Shown: positions 35,601 to 42,281 of the stretch, in pieces | Position numbering within the stretch: position 1 is the stretch's first letter | Layout of the letters: each line of letters starts with the position of its first letter | NCBI RefSeq assembly: GCF_007859315.1 | Contig: NZ_VOHA01000013.1 | Location: 124,001-188,000, forward strand | Reading direction: 5' to 3' | DNA: 64,000 nt | From: Reyranella sp. CPCC 100927 | GTDB lineage: Bacteria > Pseudomonadota > Alphaproteobacteria > Reyranellales > Reyranellaceae | Program-made: the position numbers and the translations under genes | Notes under the pieces: model-generated | What the model was told of the DNA's origin: nothing | What the model saw: the letters and a program-made list of their open reading frames with translations, nothing else | The model's database searches: none

Positions 35601-37785
35601 CCAGACCGATCGGAGTGCCCTCAGCCTGATCTCGGTTGGCGGCGATGTGATCCTGGTTGGTCAGACGACGTTTCTCTCCAAGGATCTTGATTTTCCCGAT
35701 CCCTGGAGTGGGCCCCGTGCCTACATGCAGGTGAACAAGTTTGCCGGCAATCTCTTCCCGTCACGGACCCGCATCACCGCACTCAACGGTGTCGTCGACA
35801 ATCAGGACACATTTTTCATGCTGCCGGGCAGTCGCCCCGAACTGCGCATCCTGGCGGAAAAAGACGTCCTGCCCGGCGCCATTGTCATGTCACGCGCGAC
35901 GCCGGCGATGGTTCCGTCACCCTTCGAGTCGGTCGGTGGCGAGGGTGCGCCCATCCAGTTGTCCGACGGGACCTACGGTTTCCGGGCACTCATTCGAAAT
36001 GACATGATCCCGCCGCCGACGAACCTCGCGGACATCATCCACATGGCGCACCTCTATGCACTGCGCAATCCCGAGCGGCTTGCCAATGCGAACGATGACG
36101 AGCCGAGTCGCATCTATTCCCGCAGCGGCTCGATTGTCGCCGTGTCGGATATGACCCCGACAGGTGAGCGCGCGAGCGTAATGACCAACGAGCAGACGTG
36201 GCTGCGGGCAGGGCGCGATATCCGCAACGGGAGTTACGACCTGCGCAACGTGCGCCGCAGCGACGTCTCGATATTCGAAGCCGGCAATGACGTCATCGGT
36301 CGTTCGATCGACATCCAGGGGCCGGGAGCCGTCGTGATATCGGCAGGGCGGGACGTCTATGCGACGGGGTTCTCGATCTACAGCCGGGGCAATCAATCCT
36401 ACGACGACAACAATCGACGCATACCCCAGACTCAGATCAAGGGCCTGCCCACCGATGGTGCCTCGATCACCGTGCTGGCCGGGCTGAATGGCCAACAGCC
36501 GCGGTACCATGCTTTTGCCGCTGCCTACCTCGATCCGGCCAACGTGAACGCCATGCCGGACTACCTGACGATCACGGGATCGGACGGGAAACGGCTGCCG
36601 ATCTATCTGACCGATGAGGCCGAGGAACGTAAGAACGGCAACACCCATATCGTGCGCCATGGGTTGGTTTCGTTCGTGAGGGAGATCACGGGCGAAACCT
36701 TGTCGCCGCTGGACGCGTGGGCGCGCTTTGGGATGCTGCCCAGGCTCACGCAGGAGCGCTTTCTGCGGCAGGTCTACATGCAGGAACTGCGTGCTGCGGG
36801 CCGCGACCAGAACACGCTGGGTCGTGACGACCGCCCGATCAACGGCGGCTACAATCGCGGCTACAGGGCCATCGATACGTTGTTGCCCGGTAAGGCGTGG
36901 CGCGGCGACTTCATCGTCGGCAACGCGCTGCTGCGCACCATGGCTGGCGGCGACGTTGACATTCTCACACCGGGCGGTGGTGTTCAGGTCGCGGCGTTGG
37001 GCGCACAGGTGCCCGATGGATATGGCATCGTTACGCTGGGCGGCGGCGAGATCCGCATCTTTGCCCGCGACAATGTCACCGTGAACCGTTCGCGCGTCCT
37101 CACGTTTGGTGGTGGTGACGAGATCCTCTGGTCGACGCTCGGCGATATCGACGCCGGGCGCGGCGCCAAGACCACACGTATCACCTCGGCACCTGATATC
37201 GTCACGGATGTCGACGGCAACACCGAGATCCGTGAACGGCCCGACATGAGCGGCAGCGGCATCGGGACCATTGCCGGTGTCGGTGGCGTCGAGAAGGGCG
37301 ATGTCGATCTGATCGCGCCGCTGGGTACCGTCAACCCGGGTGATGCCGGCATCCGCGTCGCCGGCAACCTCAACGTCGCCGCGCTCATCGTACTGAACGT
37401 CGATAACTTCGAGGTAGAGGGTGAGATCAAGGGCGTGCCGCGGCCGACGGCGGCTGTGACGGTGGCGCCGCCGACAACCGATCCGGGTCAGGCTGCGCAG
37501 GCAGCCGACGATGCGGTCAAGAAGGCGTCAGGCCGCAACACGGATACGCCCTCCATCATCACGGTTGAGGTGCTTGGTTACGGCGGTGGTGGCTCGGCGA
37601 AAGGCGGCGACGACGAAAAGAAGAAGAGCGAGAGCGGCGGTGATACGGGCCAGCCGGTCCGCAAGGTCGATGCCGCGCCGACGCAGGACCCGGCCAGTGC
37701 CTATCAGGTCCTGGGTGCAGGCGAACTCACCGCTGAGCAGACGCGTACCCTGATCGAGCAAAGAATGCGGACGGCAGGTCAGTAG
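26614..37785 (+). CDS. Giant filamentous haemagglutinin-type two-partner secretion exoprotein
   Basis: 3723-residue secreted exoprotein. An extended signal region (VWRRALNAVLLTSVSTITLA, cleavage near GPASQA) is followed by an Ala/Gln-rich segment, then the TPS domain (about residues 130-250) with WIALNRVTDPSGRPSQILGQ and VYVINRNGIIFGG, the recognition part for FhaC-type pores. Most of the rest is a repetitive right-handed beta-helix. The C-terminal ~600 residues resemble the DUF3739 part of large FHA-family proteins (ERASVMTNEQTWLRAGRDIR, GAVVISAGRDVYATG, APLGTVNPGDAGIRVAGNLN). The tail is Lys/Glu/Gly-rich. The ATG at 26614 has AAGGGG upstream. There is no VENN motif, toxin domain or immunity gene, so a contact-dependent toxin is unlikely. 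The translocator lies at 42282. Confidence 0.92.
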   Translation: MPVGLPVSTPFPSRRSVWRRALNAVLLTSVSTITLALAGPASQARDILRGNSVAAPVANVTAQQAAAMQQAQTMARQAQNALARTTRALQAAQAAQVAARSVALTTPSAVPNGLVPGGLVVAPGAGTTPGVWVGADLPTQGQAGARTEVTIRQTDAKAILNWQSFNVGRDTTVVFDQSKGNTAADPKGAQQWIALNRVTDPSGRPSQILGQIKAEGQVYVINRNGIIFGGASQVNVHSLVASSLSLSDAQFKAGINNPRAVSDGGGGNDYGMPQFGDHPTWRPKDGVKIDHPDQVPALPVGAPPGDVRVEAGADLTMASGGKAMLFAPRVTNGGTIKAPDGQVILAAGEQVWLAPAKSNNPAALTVRGLDVAVSAPSPYLYAYYQLQGALGKTTIYNPFTVSLRDTIIPWMLARAESVGYSTTNTGIIQADRGNITLNARGIFQNGVLSATSALNNREGSIRLQAWGQGLFAYSSSLEGPPIQQWSAGSLTLGPGSVTMVVPDAGDKSEIETAALATRYRPGRIELRGDLIAIEADASVVVPAGIISIIANKDPTSYDEPSAGARDYRDGSRVYIGQNAYLSVAGIQDVAVAMERNFVTGEFRINELRDTVLYRNSWLRGQKGIIVDRRVTGQFTDGPMAGVQWVQGSPGKWVGTPLGDFTGWIGVGRTDLGELSTRGGSINIKSGGSIITRAGSLLDIAGGSVRYSDGWNRTTRLLGADGRLYNIGDATPDRIYVGIAGRFTRRHSRWGISESWSNPLMDPKGTFEKGYTEGRDAGSIQFFAGEAYVLEGNFWGGTIAGDRQIAAGKLAKAGKLVFGDGGDEDRPWLISDLIITRQPRRLAADFTAQSAVPIEFYDPGAAEPSRAKTTWVDPAILNNAGMDRIDFNINNSLRVAADGDLDLRPGSSLSITFNVSPNARHTKVTIDGTIRVPGGTVTTGGNSVVLGAGAAIDVSGQWVNDVTDTVRVPAPAIHGGKIDIFANETLQIAPGVLLNVSGGGWYNARARAAPTLKVGDAGSIRIASANLDGALLANLDVRGYAAGSGGSLEVVASAPIQLGGTKPDDPSTIHLSDRLFSEYGFRALEIRTTRDIVVPDGVHISQTPVNVDLRGQDVSGHATGTSIAEIGPVRVLPLEERVKRRPASLVLGSRGDSVTIGRDAVLRTDVGGSIALASGYREVFFPGGSDTVYGDLIVKGTIEAPAGAISLQSAWRIVLEDGSRLLARGAPVIAVDGDGNRTGSVRPGGAIAINAPMMVIKPDAVLDVSGASAVIDRVQGGLTGDRRQSLHLDSNGGTISFSGKGVIEGKLIGQGGGPNARGGDVTIEVPGSADQSPRQQLEAILQFLDPDCVGLPGGNGNCGDWQDAIGFNLGDVIRAYGYEYEGSIFISRALYDAMPASSAPELLLSRNAASPSSDLLKPGQFGLDPAAVEALRSYLGVDLPAYFASANALKPLVVRPGSINDGQFADIRITSNNALIRLDDAQLSASRRIEVSGVLVNAGAGNSALVAPHLVLGGPTAARSDTVSGTLTLQGKVIDLGSTSVVGFDRTILRADDIRLNGTIEQPVVVDIQGKLTIAGRLYPVTATKATVRADKAIEIVPYGQSGAPLSAGATLVLEAPIIEQNGALWLPFGTINFKAGERLTLGAGSLTSVSGGGLVLPYGTLNNNEHWIDPAKLPDPQKPNESMIAPPEKRISLEGPTVELAQGSTIDIRGGGDLHAWEFVPGPGGSRDLLAMPGMFAIMPAHATSTAPTAVAPPRDGNTPAAAFDVGDRIWLAGGNGLAAGWYTLLPSRYALLPGAYAIMLAGQSGLASPAPAVRLTDGSLVMSGRRGSALTGQQDQLFGAWRVLSGSVLRQYTEYNEAAANRFFASDAFKLSQYRLTGENVVTPRLPMDGGSIVFKATQDLILDGQLRSRAAEGGRGGLVDIAGAKIAIVGAGQDASALRGQGYLVIDSASLTSFGAGSLLVGGVRTGDAKGIRLDVVASDIVVRNNDESRLVGPEIILAASGKVAVEAGSVLATEGEVGAGGGDLIVSPQHPAAYRDPDGWDDGDPKDDILVSPSRDYGALIRVSNGDAVRVVRQNVDASIGGVVDVGAGAILRGGKSLLIDSTQTTNLAASARLSGASLALSSGRISLGGGREGLVLDASTLPLLRDTQHLTLRSYTSIDFYGSIDLGGAGLASVTFDASGLVGHGNGTIAITGGAIALVNNGSSFIESGASGSGKLMLQADDVVLGAGSKTIRGFTDIALIANRRIISAGNGTVDAGTAAVALTAPLLTGRGGSAQSLITTGNLTVSASGTAPERDTESLGTRWTLTGRSVQFSGRVVGLGGAVTLTASGGDVVLADGASIDVGGFEKHFFDVPGHADAGRVSLVAVGGSVRMASTALINLAGAPSGGNAGTLSVTASGGGTVDLGGRISAQAAAGQRGGSFALDIAALPDFAGLTRQLNDAGFSASRQFRIRNGNVVIDGATAVADFGLVADQGTVTLSGIIDARSTFGGRIAITAGSGLTMTADARLQAGAMDAELGSGRVTLEASGGRLDLQGGSIDVAGGEGGRVRLRAGQTSGHDGSAVDNLSAVIVGARSAVLEGVARYSIRDYDGTTIDSAMSDAVSHANVFASHAADIQARIPGAAGVTVAAGIEIVHDGDLVLNSDWNLAGLASREGGLTIRAGGNLTIRGHISDGFSAVDRSGVLLDAASWDLRLIAGADLSSASATALMPLAGLVAGKGSLVVGDAAAGRHVRTGTGDIDVRAARNLDLAHPQSVIYTAGRRDMTVFDDFTTAPATAVYGIRGGHLRIAVQGDVSTTLPANRSDMQLFTEWLKRQGATDRYYVFAPYFHGALGDRPAEQSSWWIDHGSFQQGVGALGGGNVAVTAGGDLVNLLVALPTNGRVRGGRIALERKLLEMRNGGAMTVDAGGVVRAGYYYVGRGAGTITAGEFAVGRAVNITTAGVLKSYPIAPVLSLGDATLDVRTAGDLRLQTMLDPLLIGQGSFHDGAYMSGQTDRSALSLISVGGDVILVGQTTFLSKDLDFPDPWSGPRAYMQVNKFAGNLFPSRTRITALNGVVDNQDTFFMLPGSRPELRILAEKDVLPGAIVMSRATPAMVPSPFESVGGEGAPIQLSDGTYGFRALIRNDMIPPPTNLADIIHMAHLYALRNPERLANANDDEPSRIYSRSGSIVAVSDMTPTGERASVMTNEQTWLRAGRDIRNGSYDLRNVRRSDVSIFEAGNDVIGRSIDIQGPGAVVISAGRDVYATGFSIYSRGNQSYDDNNRRIPQTQIKGLPTDGASITVLAGLNGQQPRYHAFAAAYLDPANVNAMPDYLTITGSDGKRLPIYLTDEAEERKNGNTHIVRHGLVSFVREITGETLSPLDAWARFGMLPRLTQERFLRQVYMQELRAAGRDQNTLGRDDRPINGGYNRGYRAIDTLLPGKAWRGDFIVGNALLRTMAGGDVDILTPGGGVQVAALGAQVPDGYGIVTLGGGEIRIFARDNVTVNRSRVLTFGGGDEILWSTLGDIDAGRGAKTTRITSAPDIVTDVDGNTEIRERPDMSGSGIGTIAGVGGVEKGDVDLIAPLGTVNPGDAGIRVAGNLNVAALIVLNVDNFEVEGEIKGVPRPTAAVTVAPPTTDPGQAAQAADDAVKKASGRNTDTPSIITVEVLGYGGGGSAKGGDDEKKKSESGGDTGQPVRKVDAAPTQDPASAYQVLGAGELTAEQTRTLIEQRMRTAGQ

Positions 37786-37790
37786 GTCCT

Positions 37791-37820
37791 GCGAGCGCGG
37801 GCTTCCCCGCCCGCGCTCGC
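37791..37820. terminator. 12-bp hairpin after the adhesin gene
   Basis: GCGAGCGCGGGC (37791-37802) pairs perfectly with GCCCGCGCTCGC (37809-37820), six-base loop, five bases past the adhesin stop. It serves the convergent end with the minus-strand gene at 37828. No T-run. Confidence 0.6.
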
Positions 37821-37827
37821 CAGGCGA

Positions 37828-38196
37828 TCAGCGACCAGGGTGGATCGGATTGCTGAACTGCCCCGTCGAGGGGCGGTACGGCATGGCGGATTTGCCGAAA
37901 TTCGGTCCGTACTGCTGCCGCAGGGCTGCCTGGTTGAAGCCGCCGATCTTCACTTGCGGCGAGACGGCATCGACGGGTGCGATGTTGCGCGGCGGCTGGA
38001 CGCGGCGCACCTGGTGCTCCAGGCGCTGGTTGAGGCAATCCAAGCTCGAGGTGCGCTCGCCGCCGATCTCGACTTCGATGCAGCTGCTGCTTGCGTTCGG
38101 CGTCGGCTGGCCGCCCAGCACGACGCGCCGGTCCTGCGCCTGCGCCGCTGACGCCAACAGCACCAAGCTGCCAATACACGCAATCGCCAGTCTCAT
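37828..38196 (-). CDS. Small secreted protein in the adhesin locus, unknown
   Basis: 122-residue protein with a clear signal peptide (MRLAIACIGSLVLLASAAQA, cut before QDRRVV). The ATG at 38196 follows GGAGGAGCCG. The mature part has two cysteines (SSCIEVEIGG and SLDCLNQRLEH) that could form a disulfide, a basic helix region and a Pro/Asn-rich C-terminus ending PSTGQFSNPIHPGR. It is oriented against the adhesin gene and lies downstream of the small TonB_C-like gene on the same strand. No family was recognised. A periplasmic role in adhesin biogenesis is inference from position. Confidence 0.65.
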   Translation of the reverse strand: MRLAIACIGSLVLLASAAQAQDRRVVLGGQPTPNASSSCIEVEIGGERTSSLDCLNQRLEHQVRRVQPPRNIAPVDAVSPQVKIGGFNQAALRQQYGPNFGKSAMPYRPSTGQFSNPIHPGR

Positions 38197-38263
38197 CGGC
38201 TCCTCCATACGCCCGTCGCGCTATCGACATAGGTGACGGCAGACGCTGTTGCAACGGTGCGTG

Positions 38264-38719
38264 TCATTGCCGTTTCAATGCCACTTTGAGATGTAGCGGC
38301 TGCAACATGTCCGCGGGCGGCGGCTGGTCGATCCGGCCGCGCTCCAGGATGATGCGCAGGTCGGTATTGGCGCGCGCGTCGGGCAGCGGCGGGAAGTCGA
38401 CCCGGTCGATCTTGCCGTCGGCGGCGATCCAGATCTTGACGATCAACGCGTCGGGTGCACCGGCCTCGCCGCCCGCGCGATCATGAAGATAGGCATGAAA
38501 GCGCCGGACATCCTCGTCTTCCGACTGCAGCCACTCGCCGATGCGTTGCTGTGTGCGCTGGGCGAATTGCTGCCATTCGACGGGAACAGTCGCCGCGGAC
38601 CGGTAGTCGGTCCCTGGTGTGCCGCCTTGTGCTCGTACGTCGGCGGACGAGAGTGCGCCACTCAATCCAGCCGTACAAAAACCCAGCAGGCGCGCCATGC
38701 GCCGCCAATTCAGGACCAT
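38264..38719 (-). CDS. Small exported TonB_C-like protein
   Basis: 151-residue protein with an N-terminal hydrophobic segment (RMARLLGFCTAGLSGALSSA) and a C-terminal domain resembling the TonB_C parts of neighbours (DALIVKIWIAADGKIDRVDF, then a PPPADMLQPLHLKVALKR end, cf. PPPRMPQPI in the STN protein). It lacks a proline-rich spanner and a strong TM anchor, so it is not a standard TonB. The ATG at 38719 is chosen to give the signal-like N-terminus; the ribosome site is weak. It is divergent from the second STN-TonB_C gene across a 223-bp gap, which may hold promoters for both. Confidence 0.6.
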   Translation of the reverse strand: MVLNWRRMARLLGFCTAGLSGALSSADVRAQGGTPGTDYRSAATVPVEWQQFAQRTQQRIGEWLQSEDEDVRRFHAYLHDRAGGEAGAPDALIVKIWIAADGKIDRVDFPPLPDARANTDLRIILERGRIDQPPPADMLQPLHLKVALKRQ

Positions 38720-38942
38720 CGGGAACTCTTGATTGTTGCAACGAGCACGATTCGCTCGCCTGTATCCATAGACGATGTTCGTTACGGTTCTGGGGTGCCG
38801 TTGCGTCCTCGACAAGTCTGGCAGTTGTACGCAAGCGAATGCCCATTTGTCATGGCGTCGTAACAAGGGCCGCCTATGGCAGAGGCCGAAGTAACCGGCT
38901 CACGGGACGTTCTTTGATCACGCTTCCGGTGAGGTTGGTTCG

Positions 38943-39707
38943 ATGACAAGACCGCGGACTCTCCCGATGAAATGCTCGACTCCGCTGCGACTCGTGCCGC
39001 GCGCCAGCATGGTCGCGGTCATCGCGTCGATCGGCATGGCCGGCATCGCGCATGCCCAATCAACCACCAGGCCAGGCGGCACGCTTCAAGTGTCGGGTGT
39101 GGTCAAGTTCGATATCGCGGCCCAGCCGCTGACGTCGGCGCTGGAAGCCTACAGCACCGCGACCGGTGTCCAGGTACTCTACGACAGTGCGCTGGCGCTG
39201 GGGCGACGATCCGCTGAAGCCAGGGGCATGCTCACGCCGCAGGCGGCGTTGACCGCCTTGCTGCGAGGCACATCTCTGGTGGCGCACTACACCGACTCGC
39301 GCGACATCATCATTGTGCCGGCGGGGGTGCAAACGGCTGCCAGCTACATGCCGCGTCCGTCGGATGGGCCTGTCTTCGCCCTGGATACACTGCATGTCCA
39401 GGGCGCCGTCGAGGTCGGCGCTTCCGACCGGCAGGGCGTGCTGGACTACACCCGTGCGCTGCAGTCCGAGATTCGTGGCGCCTTGCAGCGCGATCCCCGT
39501 ACCCGGTCGGGGAGCTACAAGGTCGGCATCAACCTGTGGATCGGCGGTCTGGGTGCGGTGCAGCAGGCGCGGCTGTTTCGTTCGACCGGCGATCGCGATC
39601 GCGACGTGGCCATTGCCGACGCGTTGCAGGCGTTGACGGTGAGCCGGGCCCCGCCGGGGGGCATGCCCCAGCCCGTCAGCGTGATGATCTCGGTCAAGCC
39701 GTTCTGA
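38943..39707 (+). CDS. Exported STN-TonB_C protein 2
   Basis: 254-residue paralogue of the protein at 24168. The signal segment MVAVIASIGMAGIAHAQ precedes an STN domain (FDIAAQPLTSALEAYSTATG then VQVLYDSALALG and an ALLRGTSLVAHY segment). A linker leads to a TonB_C-like domain (SYKVGINLWIGGLGAVQQAR, LFRSTGDRDRDVAIADALQ, PPGGMPQPVSVMISV). It is followed 4 bp later by a true TonB, then by a second ECF/FecR pair, so the module organisation of the first copy is repeated with an added TonB. It is inferred to be a soluble or lipid-free periplasmic sensor/adaptor. Confidence 0.75.
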   Translation: MTRPRTLPMKCSTPLRLVPRASMVAVIASIGMAGIAHAQSTTRPGGTLQVSGVVKFDIAAQPLTSALEAYSTATGVQVLYDSALALGRRSAEARGMLTPQAALTALLRGTSLVAHYTDSRDIIIVPAGVQTAASYMPRPSDGPVFALDTLHVQGAVEVGASDRQGVLDYTRALQSEIRGALQRDPRTRSGSYKVGINLWIGGLGAVQQARLFRSTGDRDRDVAIADALQALTVSRAPPGGMPQPVSVMISVKPF

Positions 39708-39711
39708 CGGC

Positions 39712-40410
39712 ATGCCCGGCAAGCGCTCCATAGGCGACGGCACGCCGGAGAAATGGCCTGCGGCCAGACCGTGGGGCGATCTGCGCCAGTTCCTGGGCGT
39801 GGCCCTGTGCGTGTCGTTGCTGTGTGGGACGGGAATCTATTGGCTGCGTCATGCCCTGCAGGGACCGCCGGCGCGCAAGGCCGACCAGGTCGTCAGCGTC
39901 CGGCTCGTGGCACCGCCCAGTCCGCCGGCGCAGCCTGTGCCACCGGAAAAAAGCACCGTACCCGTCCACACACCAAAGGCGCCTGCCGAGAAGCCCGCCG
40001 AACTGCCGGAGCCACTGCTGGCCAAGCGACCGGCCGAAGCGCCGCCGGCGCTCGCCGAACCCAAACCGGCCGCAAAGGACCAGCCGGCACGGCAGGTGGT
40101 GAAGGCGCCCGACACCTACGGGATGGTTGCTGTCGATTTCCGCCGGCGGCTCTTCTCGCACCTGGAGCCGTTCCGGCATTATCCGGAAGCGGCAAAACCG
40201 GAACGCTTGAACGGCACGGTCCTGCTGGCGTTCGTCATGCGCCGCGACGGCACTGTGCTCGATATCCGGGTCAGCCGCAGCTCGGGTCACGCCGTGCTCG
40301 ACAACGAGGCGATCGAGACCGTCCGCCGGGCGAGGCCGTTTCCACCCGTGCCAGCGGGTCTGCCCGATCGCGTGACGATCATGGTGCCCGTCGCCTTTTC
40401 GATGCCATGA
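39712..40410 (+). CDS. TonB-family energy transducer 1
   Basis: 232-residue classical TonB layout: short cytoplasmic N-terminus, one TM (FLGVALCVSLLCGTGIYWL), a Pro/Ala/Lys-rich spanner (PPSPPAQPVPPEKSTVPVHT onward) and a TonB_C domain (GTVLLAFVMRRDGTVLDIRV, SSGHAVLDNEAIETVRRA, FPPVPAGLPDRVTIMVPVAF). The YP motif (HYPEAAKPERLNG) is present. It should transmit proton-motive energy from ExbB/ExbD to an outer-membrane partner. It starts 4 bp after STN protein 2 and is probably coupled to it. Confidence 0.9.
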   Translation: MPGKRSIGDGTPEKWPAARPWGDLRQFLGVALCVSLLCGTGIYWLRHALQGPPARKADQVVSVRLVAPPSPPAQPVPPEKSTVPVHTPKAPAEKPAELPEPLLAKRPAEAPPALAEPKPAAKDQPARQVVKAPDTYGMVAVDFRRRLFSHLEPFRHYPEAAKPERLNGTVLLAFVMRRDGTVLDIRVSRSSGHAVLDNEAIETVRRARPFPPVPAGLPDRVTIMVPVAFSMP

Positions 40411-40538
40411 CGATCGATTTGCCATCAACTGTCGCCAAGCTGAAATTTGTCGCTGCTAGGAGCGTGCGCGTTCGCGTGCACGCCGTGGTGGTTCCGATCC
40501 TCCGACGCAAACTGCGCGCCCAGGAGGTGTGAGCGACC

Positions 40539-41090
40539 ATGGCGGACTCGAGTCGGGCCATCCTGCGTCGCCTGCTGCTGGTCGGTTACGACGATTTTGC
40601 CCGTTGGCTGACGGCCCGGCTGGGTTGCGCCGACCAGGCGCGCGATGCCTTGCAGGACACCTTCCTGCGGCTGGAGCGGTCCGTCGAAATCGGGCCGTTG
40701 CGCAGTCCGCGCGCCTATCTCAGGCGCATTGCGCTCAACATCGCCACCAACCGCCGGATTGCCGAACGCCGGCACCTGACCGATCAGGAGACCGAAGCGT
40801 TGCTGGCGCTTCCCGACGAGACTCCCGACCCGGCGCGTACGATCGAGGCGCGGTCGGAAGTCGAGGCGCTCAAGCGCGCCCTGGCGGAAATCCCGACCCG
40901 TCGCCGCGCGATCTTCCTGGCCGCCTGGGTCGAGGAGGCGCCGCAGCAGGATATCGCAGCGCGATTTGGCATTTCCGTCCGCACCGTCCAGATCGAGCTC
41001 AAGCATGCCCTGGAGCATTGTGCGGCGCGCCTGGAACGTGACCACGGGAAAAATTTCGCCTCTGCCCCTCGCAGATTGTCGTCAAAATAG
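40539..41090 (+). CDS. ECF sigma factor 2 (FecI-like)
   Basis: 183-residue sigma factor. The ATG at 40539 follows AGGAGGTG. Region 2 is YDDFARWLTARLGCADQARD, LQDTFLRLERS and SPRAYLRRIALNIATNRR. Region 4 is IPTRRRAIFLAAWVEEAPQ then QDIAARFGISVRTVQIELKHAL. It is clearly paralogous to the factor at 24854, and its well-defined start helps locate that one's N-terminus. A FecR partner follows 61 bp downstream. Targets are unknown; adhesin, translocator or porin genes are the obvious candidates. Confidence 0.9.
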   Translation: MADSSRAILRRLLLVGYDDFARWLTARLGCADQARDALQDTFLRLERSVEIGPLRSPRAYLRRIALNIATNRRIAERRHLTDQETEALLALPDETPDPARTIEARSEVEALKRALAEIPTRRRAIFLAAWVEEAPQQDIAARFGISVRTVQIELKHALEHCAARLERDHGKNFASAPRRLSSK

Positions 41091-41151
41091 GGAAGTCCTA
41101 CCATGACGGCTGTCTGCCTCAACCGGCGGCGCTACGAGGACCGCTGGAGTT

Positions 41152-42132
41152 ATGACCGACTCGGAGGACAAGACGAACGAGCTTGACCCGCTGACGCGCG
41201 AAGCCCTTGCGTGGCTCCTGCGGCTGAAGTCGGGGGGCGTCACGCAGGCCGATGCGGATGCCCTGCAACGCTGGCGCGATCAAAGCCCGGCGCATGCCGA
41301 GGCATGGCATCAGGCCCTGCGCCTCAACAGCCTGTTGCGCGATGCCGGCGGTGCGATGGCCGGCGTTCCGGCTAGCACCGTGGTGCCCTTCAAGCCGGCG
41401 CGCCGTCCGTGGACGTCACGGCGTTTGGTGCTGGGCGGTGCGCTGGCAGCGGGTGCCGGCGGCCTGATGCTGGCGCGGCCGCCGCTGGCGCTGTGGCCGT
41501 CGCTGGTCGAGATGACGGCCGACTATCGGACCGGTCCCGGTGAGCAGAAACGCGTGGAACTCACCGAGGGTATCGCGCTGGAGCTCAACACCCGCACCAG
41601 CATCGCCGTTCGCTCGACCCGTGAAATGCCACGCATCGAACTGATCGGTGGCGAGGCGGAAATCGTTGCCCGGCGCGCGGTGTCGAGTCCCCTGGTCGTG
41701 CTGGCCGCGGACGGTATCATCAGGGCGTCGCGGGCCAATTTCAACGTACGCCATGACGGCGCTTCGGTCTGCGTCAGCTGTCTGGACGGTGCCGTGGAAG
41801 TCGAGCAGTCGCCGGATACGGCGCGGCTGCAGGCGGGCCGTCAGCTCACGTACACGGCACAGGCGCTGGGCGAGATGGTGACCATGGATGCCGCTGAGGT
41901 CAGCGCCTGGCGCTCGGGCCTGCTGATCTTCCACGACAAGCCGCTGAGCGACGTGATTGCCGAAGTGAACCGCTACCGTGCGGGCCGTATTCTTTTGGCC
42001 GGCGATCAGATCGGCCGACGGCCGGTCAACGGTGTGTTCCATATCGATCGCCTGGATGGCGTGATCGCCCAGCTCGAGAAGCTGGGCGCGCGCGCCACGC
42101 GGTTGCCCGGCGACATCGTCATCCTCAACTGA
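41152..42132 (+). CDS. FecR-type anti-sigma / signal relay protein 2
   Basis: 326-residue paralogue of the FecR at 25506 with the same order of parts. The DUF4880 N-terminus reads LTREALAWLLRLKSGGVTQA and SPAHAEAWHQALRL. A TM preceded by SRRLVLGGALAAGAGG (twin-arginine-like) follows. The FecR domain is RVELTEGIALELNTRTSIAV and VCVSCLDGAVEVEQ, and the C-terminal STN-like domain is GLLIFHDKPLSDVIAEVNRY, ending RLPGDIVILN. It should pair with ECF factor 2. A small hairpin (CGCAGAA/TTCTGCG, 42133-42155) follows its stop. The two-partner translocator gene begins about 150 bp later. Confidence 0.88.
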   Translation: MTDSEDKTNELDPLTREALAWLLRLKSGGVTQADADALQRWRDQSPAHAEAWHQALRLNSLLRDAGGAMAGVPASTVVPFKPARRPWTSRRLVLGGALAAGAGGLMLARPPLALWPSLVEMTADYRTGPGEQKRVELTEGIALELNTRTSIAVRSTREMPRIELIGGEAEIVARRAVSSPLVVLAADGIIRASRANFNVRHDGASVCVSCLDGAVEVEQSPDTARLQAGRQLTYTAQALGEMVTMDAAEVSAWRSGLLIFHDKPLSDVIAEVNRYRAGRILLAGDQIGRRPVNGVFHIDRLDGVIAQLEKLGARATRLPGDIVILN

Positions 42133-42155
42133 CGCAGAAGTTTCATATTTCTGCG
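42133..42155 (+). terminator. Small hairpin after fecR copy 2
   Basis: CGCAGAA (42133-42139) pairs with TTCTGCG (42149-42155), loop of nine containing T-rich sequence. It overlaps the position right after the fecR stop. Weak terminator candidate. Confidence 0.35.
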
Positions 42156-42281
42156 CTGCGTGTTTGACCGCCGCCGCTTGTCCTAGAGACAAGGGGACAG
42201 CAGCAAGCGAGTTCACTCGACCATCTGGCCCCGCGAGAACTTGCCTGTGCCGAGCCCTGTCGGGTTGCACAGGATCATTGA

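Noticed and set aside
26614-37785. Contact-dependent inhibition (CdiA) interpretation of the giant gene
   Set aside because: No VENN or similar pre-toxin motif, no C-terminal toxin domain and no small immunity gene follows. The C-terminus fits the DUF3739-type FHA family.
38455-38946. 163-residue plus-strand frame in the divergent gap before STN protein 2
   Set aside because: It overlaps the minus-strand TonB_C-like gene, is Arg-rich and has no ribosome site or domain.
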